From Acholoe squamosa (lineage: Eukaryota > Annelida > Polychaeta > Phyllodocida > Polynoidae), in assembly GCA_949317995.1 (NCBI GenBank), contig OX439040.1, positions 28,126,030 to 28,190,029 of the forward strand: a DNA stretch of 64,000 nucleotides, read 5' to 3'. The stretch's first letter is position 1. Each line of letters opens with the position of its first letter. Below, piece after piece: positions 33,633 to 45,765 of this stretch. The notes below the pieces were generated by a model. It did not search any database, had not been told where the DNA came from, and saw only the letters and a list, made by a program, of their open reading frames with translations. Both the position numbers and the translations under genes were made by a program.

Positions 33633-33968
33633 CATCTGGCGTTGCGGGTGAGTCCTGTCGGTGGATGTTCCTAGGGTTTCAGATAGGTGGCAGCACTGAT
33701 CCGGACCCACGGGACATCTGGCGACAAACACTGGGGTTCCTATATAAAGCCCTGGGCTCAGTCGCTACATCAGAGGCCCTCCAGGCCTCCGTGCTTAACA
33801 TATTCATTTAAGTAGAAGATTAGCTGCCCCACCTATACCTTCCAGGTAGCCGTTGTGCTAGAATAAAACCGTTGGCATACACTCAAATTACTGTCTTGCC
33901 TTCTCCTTCCTGATCATAAGACTCGAACCACCAAACTGGTAAAACAAACCATTACAACTGTCTAGTCA
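33633..33968 (+). mobile_element. Possible solo LTR inside the foldback
   Basis: A compact promoter-to-polyA arrangement: TATA box (tatataaa, 33741-33748), initiator-like tcag about 30 nt downstream (33770), and aataaa at 33862. It begins near tgtcatctggcg and ends near ccattaca, giving TGT...ACA ends. No target duplication is visible and the exact ends are uncertain, so it could also be another promoter-bearing fragment. Confidence 0.35.
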
Positions 33969-34374
33969 AAGCCTGGGGGATCCTGTGTATCAAGGGACAG
34001 ACGATTAAGGTCCGACTGTACACACCATTGTGCCAATATGAATTCCTATTTGCAACAAAGTGTCCGCCTGGGTGCATCCATAAGATATCTTATCAGCAGA
34101 CTGGTTGGTGTGTGCATAGTGATTAAATGCACACCAGCTGGTATACATATGTCATATCTAATTGTCACACCTGCTATTGTGTGAATTGGGATTGTTATAC
34201 ATCCCTTGAAAAGTTGAAAATTGTGAACAATAAAAATGGCAAGAAACCTTAAAAAGCTTCTGATCTTTGAAAAAAGGCTTAACCCAAAAAATAATGTGAT
34301 AACCAACTCCTCCTCCCACTATCAATAAGAGAAGAAAAAGCATAATTAATGAGTGTGTGTGTATATACCCCCAC

Positions 34375-34908
34375 ACTACAGTGCAAAAGGTACTATGGTA
34401 ACTGGCAATTACCCCATCCAACACAAAGGGTCATATGCAAACAAATGTGAACACCTTTCCTCAGTCTATGCCGTTAATACACTATTCTACTTGATAATAA
34501 TATTGCAGAATGTTAGCTAGGGTATGGACACATGTGGAGACTGGCCCTGGGGTTACCCCATTACTTGGATTACATAGAAATCAGGCAAAACTGAAAGTTG
34601 GGTATTAGGGTAACTCCTAATGAAGTTATCCTAGTAGTTGTTATTGTAAACAAACAGAGTTACCCTACTACTGACAAATTTTAAAACCTCTCTATACTAC
34701 TGCTCTAGCCAATGTCAGCCTACAGTTATTAGCTCAGATGATTGTGCCTGTTGTACACCACATCTAAACAACTTAGTATGTACCTCAAATAAATAGAGAT
34801 ACTGTGTAGTCTACCTTTTAGTTAATTATACTACATATAGGATTCGCCATGTTGGATGGGGTAACTGCCACTTACCCTAGTACCTTCTGCACTGTGCACA
34901 CAGTGCAT
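34375..34908. mobile_element. MITE with about 46-bp inverted ends, nested in the foldback
   Basis: Left arm acagtgcaaaaggtactatg...ccccatccaaca at 34377-34422 is repeated inverted at about 34857-34903 (tgttggatggggtaactgcc...). No coding sequence. Confidence 0.7.
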
Positions 34909-35817
34909 ATATAATTTACAGTCACCCCTCAGTCTGTAGATTTATGCACTAGTCTACAATTATGGTAGGATGGTCCCCTTACAGCTCATGGTCATCATTA
35001 TGGCAATTATCTGTTATTTACAGACATTGGAAATAGTTATAATCAGAAGTACAACAGTGAAATTTGTTATTTGTGGAGGAGTAACTGTCTCTGGTACACA
35101 TAAAGTTAGTATAAAGATTGCCGTTGTGGTGTGAATGGCATAGACTACATTAGACTCAAAGGTTTATCTGATATGTTTAGGGATCTATGGTTTGGAAGGC
35201 ATTGGGAACATTTGTCTGTAAAGTACATTCACTACAGTGTCAGAAAGCATTGAAGGCTCTCCGAGCCTAAGGCACTGCCTCCCACATGCGCCACTGTGAT
35301 TCCCCATTTTCTCTTTAGTAACGTTGCATGTATAAATGCATGTGAGGCAAATCCTACACCTTTCCTAATGCAATTGCTTCATCAGCAGTCTGGTAGACTA
35401 AGGGTGAGATTTGAGCAAAATACTTCTTACAGTATGTGACATTTCGTGAAATCCCATTCATTTTTGCAAACAATAATTAGGAATCTTCCATTATGATCTC
35501 AATTATACCATGCATAGTGGGGTCGAATTTTGGTCACTTTTTATGTAATAATACTCTTGAGTCAGCCTCATATTATAAAGCACATTAGAGGTCCACCCTC
35601 ACATAATAAGCTGTGCCTTACATATGGGAATTACAGTAATCAATATTTGTCCTCAATTGGAAGTACAGTCTTCTAAACCTTCCTCCAGAATAGCGTGAAA
35701 TGACTATCTCTCACAGTTCTTTTCCAAAACAGTTTTAAATGACTAGGGCTGCAATTCTAGGTCTGCACCCATAGACTTGAACCATGGTGGCAAATGGCTT
35801 AAAGCCCCTTGTCAATC
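34909..35817. other. Unassigned interior of the foldback
   Basis: No recognisable coding sequence or repeat beyond the right arm start. Confidence 0.5.
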
Positions 35818-36602
35818 CCTGATCTTTATTGCAAATATGACATTGGCCTTGAACAAATTGCCCTGTTCATTACCTGCTATCAGCCTGAAACCCTTATTTT
35901 TCTGAACCAGCGTCCTGAAAACCCTATACCTAGAGCTAGAGAACTCCAAAACCGAATAAGATTTTCATATACGTTAATTTGTATAGCAGTTGTGACCTTG
36001 ACCTTGAATAAATGACCTTGCACATTGCCTCTGATTACCCACATTTCTTTTAGTCAGCATCATAAAAAACCTCCTATTTAGATGTACAGAACATCACATT
36101 CAGGGAATGTCCTCCTCGAACAAGACTATGTAATGTAATTATGGCCTTGACCTTGATCAAATGACTTTGACCAATCAGTCAGAAACACTTATTTTCTGAA
36201 TCAGCATCCTCAAAAACCCTTTTCAAACATAAAGGTCAGCAGAATCTGTCAATGTTTTCCCCAAACAAGTCTTTGTATAGTAATTATGACCTTGACCTTG
36301 CTCAAATGACCTTGTAGATTACCCTGAACTGGCCTGAAACCCTCCTAATATGAATCAGCATCGTCAAAAACCCCCATCCAGACCTAAAGATCAGCAAAAT
36401 CAGACAATGTCCTCCTGAGTTATGAGTCCAAGTTCATTCGATGGTGGCCATTTCGAGAAGGGCCTGAAAAAAGGGGTTCGGGGGCTGGAAAAACTTAGAC
36501 TCTAAAATTTTCTGTTTTTTATGCCCATAAGCTTTCCAAATCTGCAAAAGAATCAATTCTAATAAAAAAAAATCCAACGGAATTACACAGCATCCTGCAC
36601 TA
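35818..36602 (-). repeat. 155-bp tandem array, right arm of foldback
   Basis: Inverse complement of the left arm. Repeated elements include gaccttgaccttgatcaaat, cagcatcctcaaaaaccc and aatgtcctcc, ending with ccaacggaattacacagcat near the terminus. Confidence 0.85.
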
Positions 36603-36605
36603 TTA

Positions 36606-37079
36606 AAATCATACCTCTTGACAGTTCATATGTGTCTTTGACATGAACAGAACTGTAGCATTCAGGCTCACACTTATCCAACTGGGCAACCTAAGACGGG
36701 GGCAATTCCGGAATTGTGCAAAATGAGTCAGGGACAATTCTGGAATTGTGCCTTTTCCAATATTGCATGTGACATATGTATATACAGGTCTATTTACCAA
36801 AGCTAAAAGGTAAATACAATGGTAACCGGGGATAGGAAGTTACTTGAACAAGTCATACCTTGCAATAACATTGCTTCAAAATGCTAAAAGCCGGATGGTC
36901 GACTATCGCTACTGACCCACCGGTCAGTCGTTTTGACACTGCCCCTCCCCTTGTGCCATATATGGGGAACCTGACCTCTGTGGTGGAGGGTGACTGAGCA
37001 GATACTGACAAGTAGAAGACTTGCTCAAGCCCTGTATCCAAAGAACGTCAACATATATTACATTCAGTATATGTGGATG

Positions 37080-37082
<3 letters not shown>
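36606..37082. other. Unassigned stretch
   Basis: No supported feature. ggggcaattccggaattgtgc and gggacaattctggaattgtgc form a short local repeat near 36699-36749. Confidence 0.5.

Positions 37083-37141
<59 letters not shown>
37083..37141. repeat. (AT)n microsatellite
   Basis: Uninterrupted at repeats of about 58 bp. Confidence 0.97.
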
Positions 37142-37143
<2 letters not shown>

Positions 37144-38689
37144 ATTATTACTGAATGTAGGTAGGGTTAAAGCAAGTCTTTCAAATGATGGCAGATTTTT
37201 TTCTTTTTTGGGGCACTATCAGAATCTAAGTCTAGGTCTCAATCTGAGAGGGGGTCTTTGGTGGTTTTCCCCCACATAGAACTGTAGACAATGTACATGT
37301 ACATGGCAGATTGGGTTTGAGGCCTCCTGGACTTTTCACCATACATGTAACCCCCTTGGAATTTAGTACAGAAGAATGCTATTCCACAAATATATATTTG
37401 TTGAGAACTAAGGGAGTGGTATCAGTGAGTCAGTGTTAGAGGACAGGAGTGGGACATATCTGGAGCTCATTCAAATATGGATCTATAGATTTTTCAATTA
37501 GGACTATAACACATTTTTGCTTATGAAAGGGTATTACTTTTTATTTTCTCTTACATTGATATGTGTAGATTGACACCCAAAATCAAGTAGGATGCATGCA
37601 TTTATAATAGGTGTTGCACCCTGCAGGAAGGTATAGGCCAACTGGCCACCCCCACCTCTGACTAGGTGCAAGTCAAGTCAAATTGGCTGCATCTCATAGT
37701 CTGTGTTTACAACAGACAGCATCATTGGTTGCCATGGTACCCTGTCTGTCAATCAAAGTGGCCTAACTGTCATGGATATTTGAAAACAGAGATAGAAATA
37801 TGAGTAAATGTCATAATTGAGGTAAAATAATTTGATTTTGGTTATGTAAGTCTATAGAGGGGGCATTCATAGACTCACCCCACCAAATTCAGGGAAAGTT
37901 TTGCATTCTGTCTTTCTACATTTCAAATTTTGTGCAGAGGGCCCTCACAGCTTCAGAGGGGTTTGAAAACTTGGGGGTACTGACTGGGGGCCGCCATGGG
38001 CCCTCTATATAGTTTTCTGACGGTCTTTAAAACACATTTAGCTGACAGTTCTAGGGTGATCCAGGATTTCAATGTTTTTTGGCAAAAATTAGATGGAGGC
38101 CAGATATCTTCTCAGAAATAGCAGGAATGCATTCCCTCACCTAAAAAAACATACCTTTTGCCTTTTCATTTGTGTTTCTAAGTTGATTAATACCAGAGAT
38201 TTCAAGTTTTGAATAGCGTTTTGGCAGCCACCTTGAATATCTCAAATTGCTCACCCTCCCCCCTACCAGACTGATAGGCTTGGTTTTCAGTGCGCGTATG
38301 CAGGGTGTTTCCTCCATCATGTATGCTGCAATCCGTCACCAGATCTATACACTCATCAAAAGAACAATAGGGATCGTTGAAATGGCTGTCATCGCTGTCC
38401 TTATATATCTCGGTAATCTTATTATTACATTAAACTAGTGCTGATGTTCTCTATCGGGCAAACTAGACAGCTATTCCCTAAGATTTGATATGTTTAACTC
38501 TATTTCATATGGAACACCCTATCGCAGTTCTTGGGAAGGGGTGGGAAATGCCACACAGGCAATACAACCCTTAGTGCTTGTGGGGGGGTAGAATCAGCTG
38601 TCATATTCCCACAGATGAATCCTACCCAAAGGCGGTTTATACAGGCCAAGATGCATTAAGCCTTTAAGACAAGGGATTTATTCCAGCCC
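37142..38689. other. Unassigned stretch
   Basis: About 1.5 kb with no supported gene or repeat. Confidence 0.55.
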
Positions 38690-39150
38690 TGTGAACACAA
38701 ATCACGTGCCTCTGGCGTCGGGATCAGTGCCATAGCTATAGTATTGCAAATGAGATTGGTGCCTCATGCTAGAAGCACCTGATCTCAGCGAGCCTCATTT
38801 TCAGATAATGAGGTCATGACGTCACAGGCAGCAATGACAGCCGGCTGGCGGCTGGAGTTGGCCGCCAGTGTTCAGTGATAGTGGAATTAAAACCATTAGG
38901 GATGAATAGTGAACCAAATAATCATACTCCAAGCTCTAATAGAACTAGAAACAATTAAAGGGCTAATGATACTGTGCCTACGCCGTCCGTCAGTGACTGA
39001 CGACTGTCAGTTAGCCGTGAATCGGTGGTTTTATTTGTGTTTACATCTCTGAGATCAGGTGCTTCTAGCACTAGGCACTGATCTCATTTACAATGCTATC
39101 GCTATGGCACTGATCCCGACACCAGAGGCGGGTGACAATGTGTTCAGAGG
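38690..39150. mobile_element. Inverted-repeat element with arms of about 85-105 bp
   Basis: The left arm (gtgcctctggcgtcgggatc ... ctagaagcacctgatctcag, about 38708-38793) is inverted at about 39050-39135 with scattered mismatches, and weaker similarity continues outward. The interior contains a block shared with 27090-27175, so that block may derive from this element family. Confidence 0.8.
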
Positions 39151-39289
39151 GGACAATGTGTTCACTAGAAGGTCGTCCCCCCACAAAAGACAAATTTATA
39201 TTCAATTGCTGTTTATAAAACGGCAGTCCATGCACTGCTGCATGATAGAAGTGTCCGTGAGTACAGCTAAAAAAGTTAGGGGATGACCT

Positions 39290-39660
39290 GTGTAAATAGT
39301 ACTATATTCCAATATAATCTGTATGGAAACCTGAAAAAGTTTGGGGGGTGCACAGTTTGGTACCTAAGACTTTTATATAGGGTTTGTCAGCTAAGGATTT
39401 GTTAATTGTCCAGCCTAGTTTGGTACATTCGAAAGGTATATAGGGTTTGTCAGCTAAAGATGTGCTGATTTCCCAGGCTAGTTTTGTGGCCTAAAGCCTT
39501 TTGTCAGGTAAGGCTTGTTGTTAGGTAAAGATGTTTGTGCTTTACAGTGACTTATGTCGGGCAAAGTGCCCATGTAAGTCTTTACCTGACAAAAGGGTAC
39601 CTTTTTGTCAGCTAAGACATTTTTGTCAGCTAAAGACCCGACAGGTGCATCTCTCACATC
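39290..39660. repeat. Degenerate repeat with tttgtcagctaaag word
   Basis: tatagggtttgtcagctaag occurs at about 39377 and 39440 in a roughly 65-bp repeat, and ttttgtcagctaaga near 39605 and 39623. Units diverge strongly. Confidence 0.55.
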
Positions 39661-39718
39661 CCCAACGGCTCCGCTGTCACTGTTGTTTCATAAAGACAGT
39701 AGAGACATCATTCTTCAC

Positions 39719-39773
39719 ATCAAGACTCCATGTTGTCCTATAATGCCTGAATGCATACGAGAGCATTATAGGA
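39719..39773. repeat. Hairpin with 16-bp arms
   Basis: tgttgtcctataatgc, a 17-nt loop, then gcattataggacaaca. Perfect arms. No evidence of coding. Confidence 0.85.
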
Positions 39774-41649
39774 CAACAGGCAGTTGTCTATACTTTTATT
39801 TAACTGTACGCTCAAGGTGTTTGTTCAATTGGGATGAAACTGTACTTGGTTTACATTTGCGATGTGAAGTACCTATGCTATGTGATAGAAGAAAGGAGTT
39901 ATTAACTTCATTAATGTTTAGAAAATCCAAGAAGACCTCCACAATTATCTCTGTTGTAAACGCTAGTAGTTCAGCAAAATTTATTTTTCCTCTTAATCAA
40001 CCTAGGTCTGGTTTTTATATTTAATCTCCTTATTAGAGAGGTGCTATTATGGAATGACTTAGACACGGAAACTCAATTCCAAATTAAGAAATAAAGTTTT
40101 AAAAGAATCATAAAAGGAAATATGGTACAAGTATGCAGGGGACGAGAAAAGCTTATTTGAAAAGTCCCGAGTTTATAAATAGGCAATGAAGAATTAGAGC
40201 AAGAAATGATGTTATTGTAAATGCTTAATTCATTAAAAAAAAACACAAAAAAAAAAAAACAGAAGTAGGATAATTATTCATGCAGACTTGAAACTGATTG
40301 TGCTGTTTTACATGTCGTGAAAACATTCTTTTTTCCATATTTGAACTGACTCTGGTAAAAACTCAAAAGAATATTAAATGAACGTCACTATTATGCTGCG
40401 TATATTTATTCCAGACTATTGTTTCAGCTTTACTCACATGTACATTTTCTATCTTAATAGAATAAGGATTCAAGCTATACAGCTTGCAATGTATATCAAT
40501 AAATTGTTATAGTCATTCTACCTATGTTCGGATTGTTGTCTTGAAAATCATTAATGAGTTTGACAATAAAGCAATTAAAAAAAAGGTTGAATTTGTTGGA
40601 TCCGCTCTCTTTGAGTGGTAATGATCCACAGTGGGATGAACTATTTAATTGAATTGATGGGTATATACCCATGTACACGGTCTTGCATAGATGGTACGTG
40701 AAACTGTATTCACAGTATTGATAAGAAAATCACACAGGTCAAACCCTGCATGGTGGCTGGTTTCATTTCTGGAGATCAGAGTAATGTCTACCAAAATAAT
40801 TTCGATGAAGCGTAATTTATATGGAAGGGCACAGCCTGTGGCTTCAAAATTGTTGATGATAGTTGTAATGTTTCCTGCCACTGTAAAAACTACAATTCAA
40901 TTACAACTGGTGTGTGTTAATGAAGAAATGGACGAAATCAAAAGCCCAATGCATTCAATTCACTTGGAGGTGTTTCAAAGTCAAATTGAAAATTACGCTC
41001 ATAAACTGATTGTAGCATGCCTCTCCATCTGTCGATTTATAACCACATGAAGGAAACTTTTAAAACTATCAGCCATAAATCATTGAAGTCAGGCTCTGAT
41101 ATGGTGAATGGTAATCAGTTTGTGTCGGTTGTGGACCTGAAATCTGGCTTCAGAACCCTGAATGTTCATGGCCCTCATACCAAATGCCAGGGTTTTACAT
41201 GGGATTATGGCAAAGTCGATGGACTTTTCATTAAAAAATAGAGCAATTTGTGTCTATAGCATAGGTGTAGTAACATCTTGTATTCTAATAGAGTGTTTTT
41301 TTCTGCCTTTATGTTATGGAACAGACCCTTATGCCTCTCCATGTGTCCATAATCTGTCTATGTGTCAATCCATGTGCCCATGTGTCTGCCTATGTGTCCT
41401 CTAGTTCTCTCTATCATGGTGTATCATTTGTGAACACTCTTTAGTTATTGTGTCAATGATGAAATACTTTTTGAACCTTTGTCATGTCTTAGTGCCAATC
41501 ATAATGTGATATCTGGATATCCCCAGATATTCACTATGAAATAGGAATCCAAGTAGGTCTGTGTATGGCATGAATATAGTATTATTGAGGTGTATAGGCA
41601 GTATCGGTCCTGCCTCTACCACATATGTGTCATTACTACACTTTTTAAA
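39774..41649. other. Unassigned stretch
   Basis: Several modest open frames (for example 40645-40881 minus and 40691-41050 plus) lack recognisable domains. A run of A-rich sequence lies at 40234-40260. A host exon cannot be excluded, but I cannot support one. Confidence 0.5.
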
Positions 41650-41991
41650 AGTTAACTTAAAAACTCCTCAATACTTGTAATAATTGACTGTCTGAAGAGA
41701 CTGAGTAGCAATTCTAAGATTAAGATGTGGTACAATACGCAACTTCTGATTTGAACCAAACCACATACATTGGGTTTGTTTTACGTTGATCGTCGTGCAG
41801 TTATTACGACACCAATTACTGAGAAAGATAACATCTATCTGTAACAATTTCTCTGCTAGCTTACTAACAGAATTGTAGTTAAATAGGACAATGCCATCAG
41901 CATACATTAACATTTTTGAATTGGTAATATTAGGTATAAGATCATTTATGAAAGAAATATGAATAACAAAGGTCCAAGTACAGATCCTTAA

Positions 41992-42465
41992 CCCTTAGGT
42001 GCCCAAGCATGCTTTAAAGCACGGTTTTAGGGCTTAAATGCATGTGTATTTTAAGAAGTTTTCATCCAGACACTTCTATTGGTCCAATCTGCAAAGTTAG
42101 ACCCTCTCTAGAATGGTAATGACCTCCCAATTCCAATACAACCATCCATTTTGCTTTATCTTAATTATATCAGGCACAGGGAGTCCAAACTTGAAAATGA
42201 CCTGTCATATTAAATGGTTATCAGAGGGAAATCCTCCGGGGAGCTAAGATCTGACATGATACCAAAATGATGCTGGATCATAAACACACAATGTCCATTA
42301 CTCCCATTAGATTTTACAAAAACTGTTCATGTCCATGATGATGATCCATGCATTGTAACTAACACATTATGTTTCCTCTGTGGCTGTACACATGCAGGCA
42401 GAATCAGCTTTGAAAGTTCTGTTTACAAGGTCTGAGAATTGTTTGGATTATGGGTCCCGGGATAT

Positions 42466-42523
<58 letters not shown>

Positions 42524-42759
42524 CACAAGGGAGGCCAAATACTTTAAATTACAACAAATGGAATGTTTTGGTTACCAGACCTCACCAGAGATGCCATGTC
42601 CCTTACTAAAAGTCTTCACTGAGTTATGAGTATTCAGAAAATGTAATGCAGAGCTCATAGCAAAAAAAAAGAAGATAAAAATAACACATGGCCTTATCAA
42701 CAAAGTGATAAACATGTGAAATTGTGTAAAATCTTAAAATAATTCTCGGCATGAAAGGG
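41992..42759. mobile_element. piggyBac-type MITE inserted in LINE RT
   Basis: 768 bp flanked by TTAA at 41988-41991 and 42760-42763. Ends cccttaggtgcc and cccttttcatgcc-like (inverse of ggcatgaaaggg) share the CCCTT start typical of piggyBac. No transposase. Contains an (AT)n tract at 42468-42521. The LINE reading resumes in frame across the site when one TTAA is removed. Confidence 0.85.
42468..42521. repeat. (AT)n microsatellite inside the MITE
   Basis: Uninterrupted at repeat of about 54 bp. Confidence 0.95.
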
Positions 42760-42959
42760 TTAAGGAACACCAAACTGAACACTCCTTATTTTTTTATTTT
42801 ATGCTGTCAACCTTTGTAAGCTGTAATCTATCAGATAGGTAGGATCCAATCCATCTCAAAAACCACAGAGTTAAGCCAATGCAAGATAATTTTGATGATA
42901 AAAAGAAGTTGGGGCCACCAATCAGGGTGTCACCAGAAGTGCAGGCCACCAGAAGGTTT

Positions 42960-43236
42960 ACACTAAGATAATTGAAAGAGTGCAAATATGATACATCAGC
43001 ATTCTCTATTTTGAGGTATGGACCTCTAACTAGTAGGGTTTTGGTCGGGGTGCCATAGGTCACCTGGACAGTTTTATCTTTGTTAATACATGTAGTGAGT
43101 CTATTGGTGGCACACCATTCCAACACCCAATCTCAGTCTGGTTGTGCAATGATTTTAATGTCTGCCGGTGTTTTCCCTTCTATCATTTGGACAGCATCAT
43201 CAGCATTTAGGATGATTTTGGAGTTTTGGATAAGAG
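42960..43236 (-). pseudogene. Second LINE RT fragment
   Basis: Minus strand, a separate copy from the neighbour, because its catalytic part (ILNADDAVQMIEGK, where YADD is expected) lies upstream of sequence that belongs before it in the neighbouring fragment. It continues with a stop, then DWVLEWCATNRLTTCINKDK and YLKIENADVSYLHSFNYLSV. The 42906-42959 gap holds part of the ccaccagaag repeat. Confidence 0.75.
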
Positions 43237-43620
43237 CCCTGACGGGACCCCAACCATGGGGCCACCAGAAGTTAGGGCCATTAGAGATGGGGCTACCAAT
43301 CATGAGGGATCAGAGGTGGGAGCCATCAATCATGGGGACATCAGAAGTGGAATGCCCCAATCATGGGGCCACCAGAAGTGGGGTGCCCTCAATGTTGAGG
43401 GCCATCAGGAGTGTGGGCCACCAATAATTGAATTATTAGAACAGTAGAAGTGGGGGCCACCAGATATGGGGCCCTCAGACATGGGAACTATCAGAAGTCA
43501 GGGGCATGAGAAATGTCACAAATCAAAGGTGGGGGTCACTGGATGTGAGGGCTACCAGATATAGGGGCTTTCCAGGTGTGGGGACACAAACATTTATGGC
43601 CAGTTGTTGATGCAATGCTA
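43237..43620. repeat. Degenerate ggggccaccagaagtg repeat
   Basis: Many irregular copies of ccatcagaagtgggg and gggccaccagaag, spaced about 20-40 bp; also present at 42906-42959 within the LINE debris. Confidence 0.75.
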
Positions 43621-44243
43621 CTGGTGTGTGCCTGATGATGCTCGTATAAGGCTGTGAGCCCCCCTACCCACCTCTCCCTTCTCTCAGCCCCTTCATGACC
43701 ATTTCAGAGAACTATCTTCAACAACTTCCTACACTCTGATGGCACTAAACACCATGTGTATGTAGAGTTTGGGTTTGGGGAAGAAGGCTGTTTGGACTGT
43801 GGGGAGTGCATGGTTATTGGTGGTGCCCTGTGGGACAGTGAGGCAAGGTGGGCAGGGGACGGCTGTCACAGCTGACCGCTCATCTGATGGGTTGGTGTCT
43901 GTCAGACATACGGCAATTATCGTGTCTGCAACGGCCATGCAGTGCACTCAATGCACTTTAATGACAATCTCTATCCTTTGATGATTTAATAAAGAACCCT
44001 ACCCCTCCAAAAATCCGATCCATACCCCCACTACGATAGAGCATGTATTTTGCTATAGCATTTATATATAATAGCAAGAAAAACACGCTCTAATAACAGA
44101 CTATGCTTCAGGTTAACGTATGCAGTCTCAGATTTCATTGCAAAAGTGGTTAGAAGCTAGAATGTAGAGTGTCTAGTAAATTACTTGGATCATTACATAA
44201 TTATAGCTGACTTTTATGAAGAGTGCCTTAACCAGCGTAATGT
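43621..44243. other. Unassigned stretch
   Basis: No supported gene; open frames of about 70 codons on both strands near 43730-43980 without motifs. Confidence 0.5.
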
Positions 44244-44255
44244 ACTATTGGATTT

Positions 44256-44425
44256 CGGGCTTCCCTAACCCACTTAAATGGGGTCTATATCTCCTCTTTC
44301 CTATCCCCTCGGATGTGCGCGGGCACCAACACATTCCTCTGTGTAATTGTGTAATATAGTTTTTGCCATGAATATGACCTTAGCTGTCGAAATGGTGTTA
44401 AACATCTATTACTCACTCACTCACT
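44256..44425 (+). mobile_element. SINE-like retroposon, copy 2
   Basis: cgggcttccctaacccactt through attactcactcactcact, about 170 bp. It is bordered by a 12-bp near-perfect target duplication: actattggattt (44244-44255) and actattgaattt (44423-44434). It lacks the gtgtggtgcacatat segment found in the other two copies. Confidence 0.85.
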
Positions 44426-44434
44426 ATTGAATTT

Positions 44435-45595
44435 GTTGGAATTTATGGTTTCTTATAATAAAGTGATTGTCCCACTGCCAAATCACAACTTTCCATGGTA
44501 GCACTGTTGATGGTGTAAAGATGGTCTCCCAGTCGAGGAGGTTGATAGATTGAAGGTCACCATTCATGACTACTTAGGTAAAACATGGGTCTCCAACCAT
44601 TTGGTGGGGTGATGAGTTTCTGCTTGCAAATTGTTTTAAGCAAATTAACACTATAAGGGGATGGCTGTATACAGATTCAGACAGTGATGTTTTCCATAAA
44701 ACTGATGTGAATTGTAATGGAAAGAACTTGTAGTTTACACGTAAGACCTTTATGAAAAAGGCAAGACGTGACAGTTATTGTGCATCGTTTTCACAGAACC
44801 CCGATTGCACTGTGCAATGAATCTAACTGCGAGCTGACGTTGTAACACTCTGTTGACTGACGCATTTCACAGTAACTTGAGATTTTGCTAAGCCTAAGTG
44901 GATGTCTACAAAAAGTATATCCCTGGAAATGCCAACAGGGGAAAGGTGGAGCTTGAGGGAATGCCGTTAGTCTGAAATGGGGCTATTATTGTGCACCTGC
45001 TGGAGCGAACCATTTAGCCTATTCACCACCACCAGGGACAGTTTGTAGAATTTTAAAACCATTTGATCATTCTAATCCCATGATATCTGCGTGTTTCTAA
45101 TTTGACTGAGTTAATCTGGTTTGTGGTAATGGTAATGACTGCCCGCGGTTCTACAGCGTGAGTGCAGCCAGCTACCGGAAGGCCAACACGTTGTTTGTTT
45201 GGTTGTTTTTTTTTTGTTTTTTTTTTTTAGTGTTTTATTGGGTTAAAGGATTACATACATGCATATATGTGTGGGCACCTTCCTGGCAATGACGTGTGAC
45301 GTTCCCTCCACCATGCAGGACCCCATTCCACAATTGGCTACAATAGCTTATAGTCACTACGATTTGAACATCTGCTCTACTACTGCACGTGATATCCTCT
45401 TATCAGCTGAACACTCGAGGGCTTAAGGGTCTTCACATTGATCAGCATAGAATAAATGAGTGTAAACTTGTAAAAGTGACACGTTTGCAGGTTAACCACC
45501 AGAGTTGTCAAACCCACGATAATGGATGATATATGTGATTAGCACTGACAGGTCTGTGGTTGCAAGATTGCAAGTTTCAATTTGTCAATTGATGC
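44435..45595. other. Unassigned stretch
   Basis: T runs near 45208-45230; no supported gene or repeat. Confidence 0.5.
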
Positions 45596-45598
45596 TTA

Positions 45599-45762
45599 GG
45601 GAGTGTTCATTTTTAACAGGGGGGGGGTTGGTGAGTTTTCGTTTTGACCCCTGAAAATATTTTCCGCCCCCCCCCCTTTTGAGAGGGGTCAAAATATTTT
45701 ACGTCCCCCCCCCTCAAACTCACCAACCCCCCCTCACCTGTTGTTAAAAAATGAACACTCCC
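45599..45762. mobile_element. PIF/Harbinger-like MITE, 164 bp
   Basis: Flanked by TTA at 45596-45598 and 45763-45765. Ends gggagtgttcatttttaaca and its inverse match; the similarity continues through G and C runs and ttttgacccct so the whole element is nearly a hairpin. Confidence 0.88.
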
Positions 45763-45765
45763 TTA

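Larger units (their letters stand above)
32308..36602. mobile_element. 4.3 kb foldback element with long tandem-repeat arms
   Basis: Ends tagtgcag and ctgcacta, each bordered by TTA (32305-32307 and 36603-36605). The left arm (to about 33422) and right arm (from about 35818) are inverted copies of each other. Each starts with a unique part (acagaaaattttagggtcca and ccgacccccaaac on the left, inverted on the right) and continues as a tandem array of about 155-bp units. The arms differ in length (about 1,115 against 785 bp), consistent with about two fewer units on the right. The middle carries other insertions and no transposase that I can see. Confidence 0.82.
41665..42905 (-). pseudogene. 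LINE reverse transcriptase fragment split by a MITE
   Basis: Minus strand. Upstream part (about 42905-42764): LSCIGLTLWFLRWIGSYLSD, then VQFGVP up to the TTAA insertion site. Downstream part (41987-41668): GSVLGPLLFI, a frameshift, then MLMYADGIVLFN (the YADD-type catalytic motif, here YADG) and LSNWCRNNCTTINVKQTQCM. Text resembles CR1/L2/Jockey-type non-LTR RT. A stop at the insertion site, one frameshift and Asp-to-Gly at the active site show it is dead. Confidence 0.85.

Noticed and set aside
40645-41050. Possible host exon on either strand
   Set aside because: No domain recognised and both strands are open, so neither can be supported.
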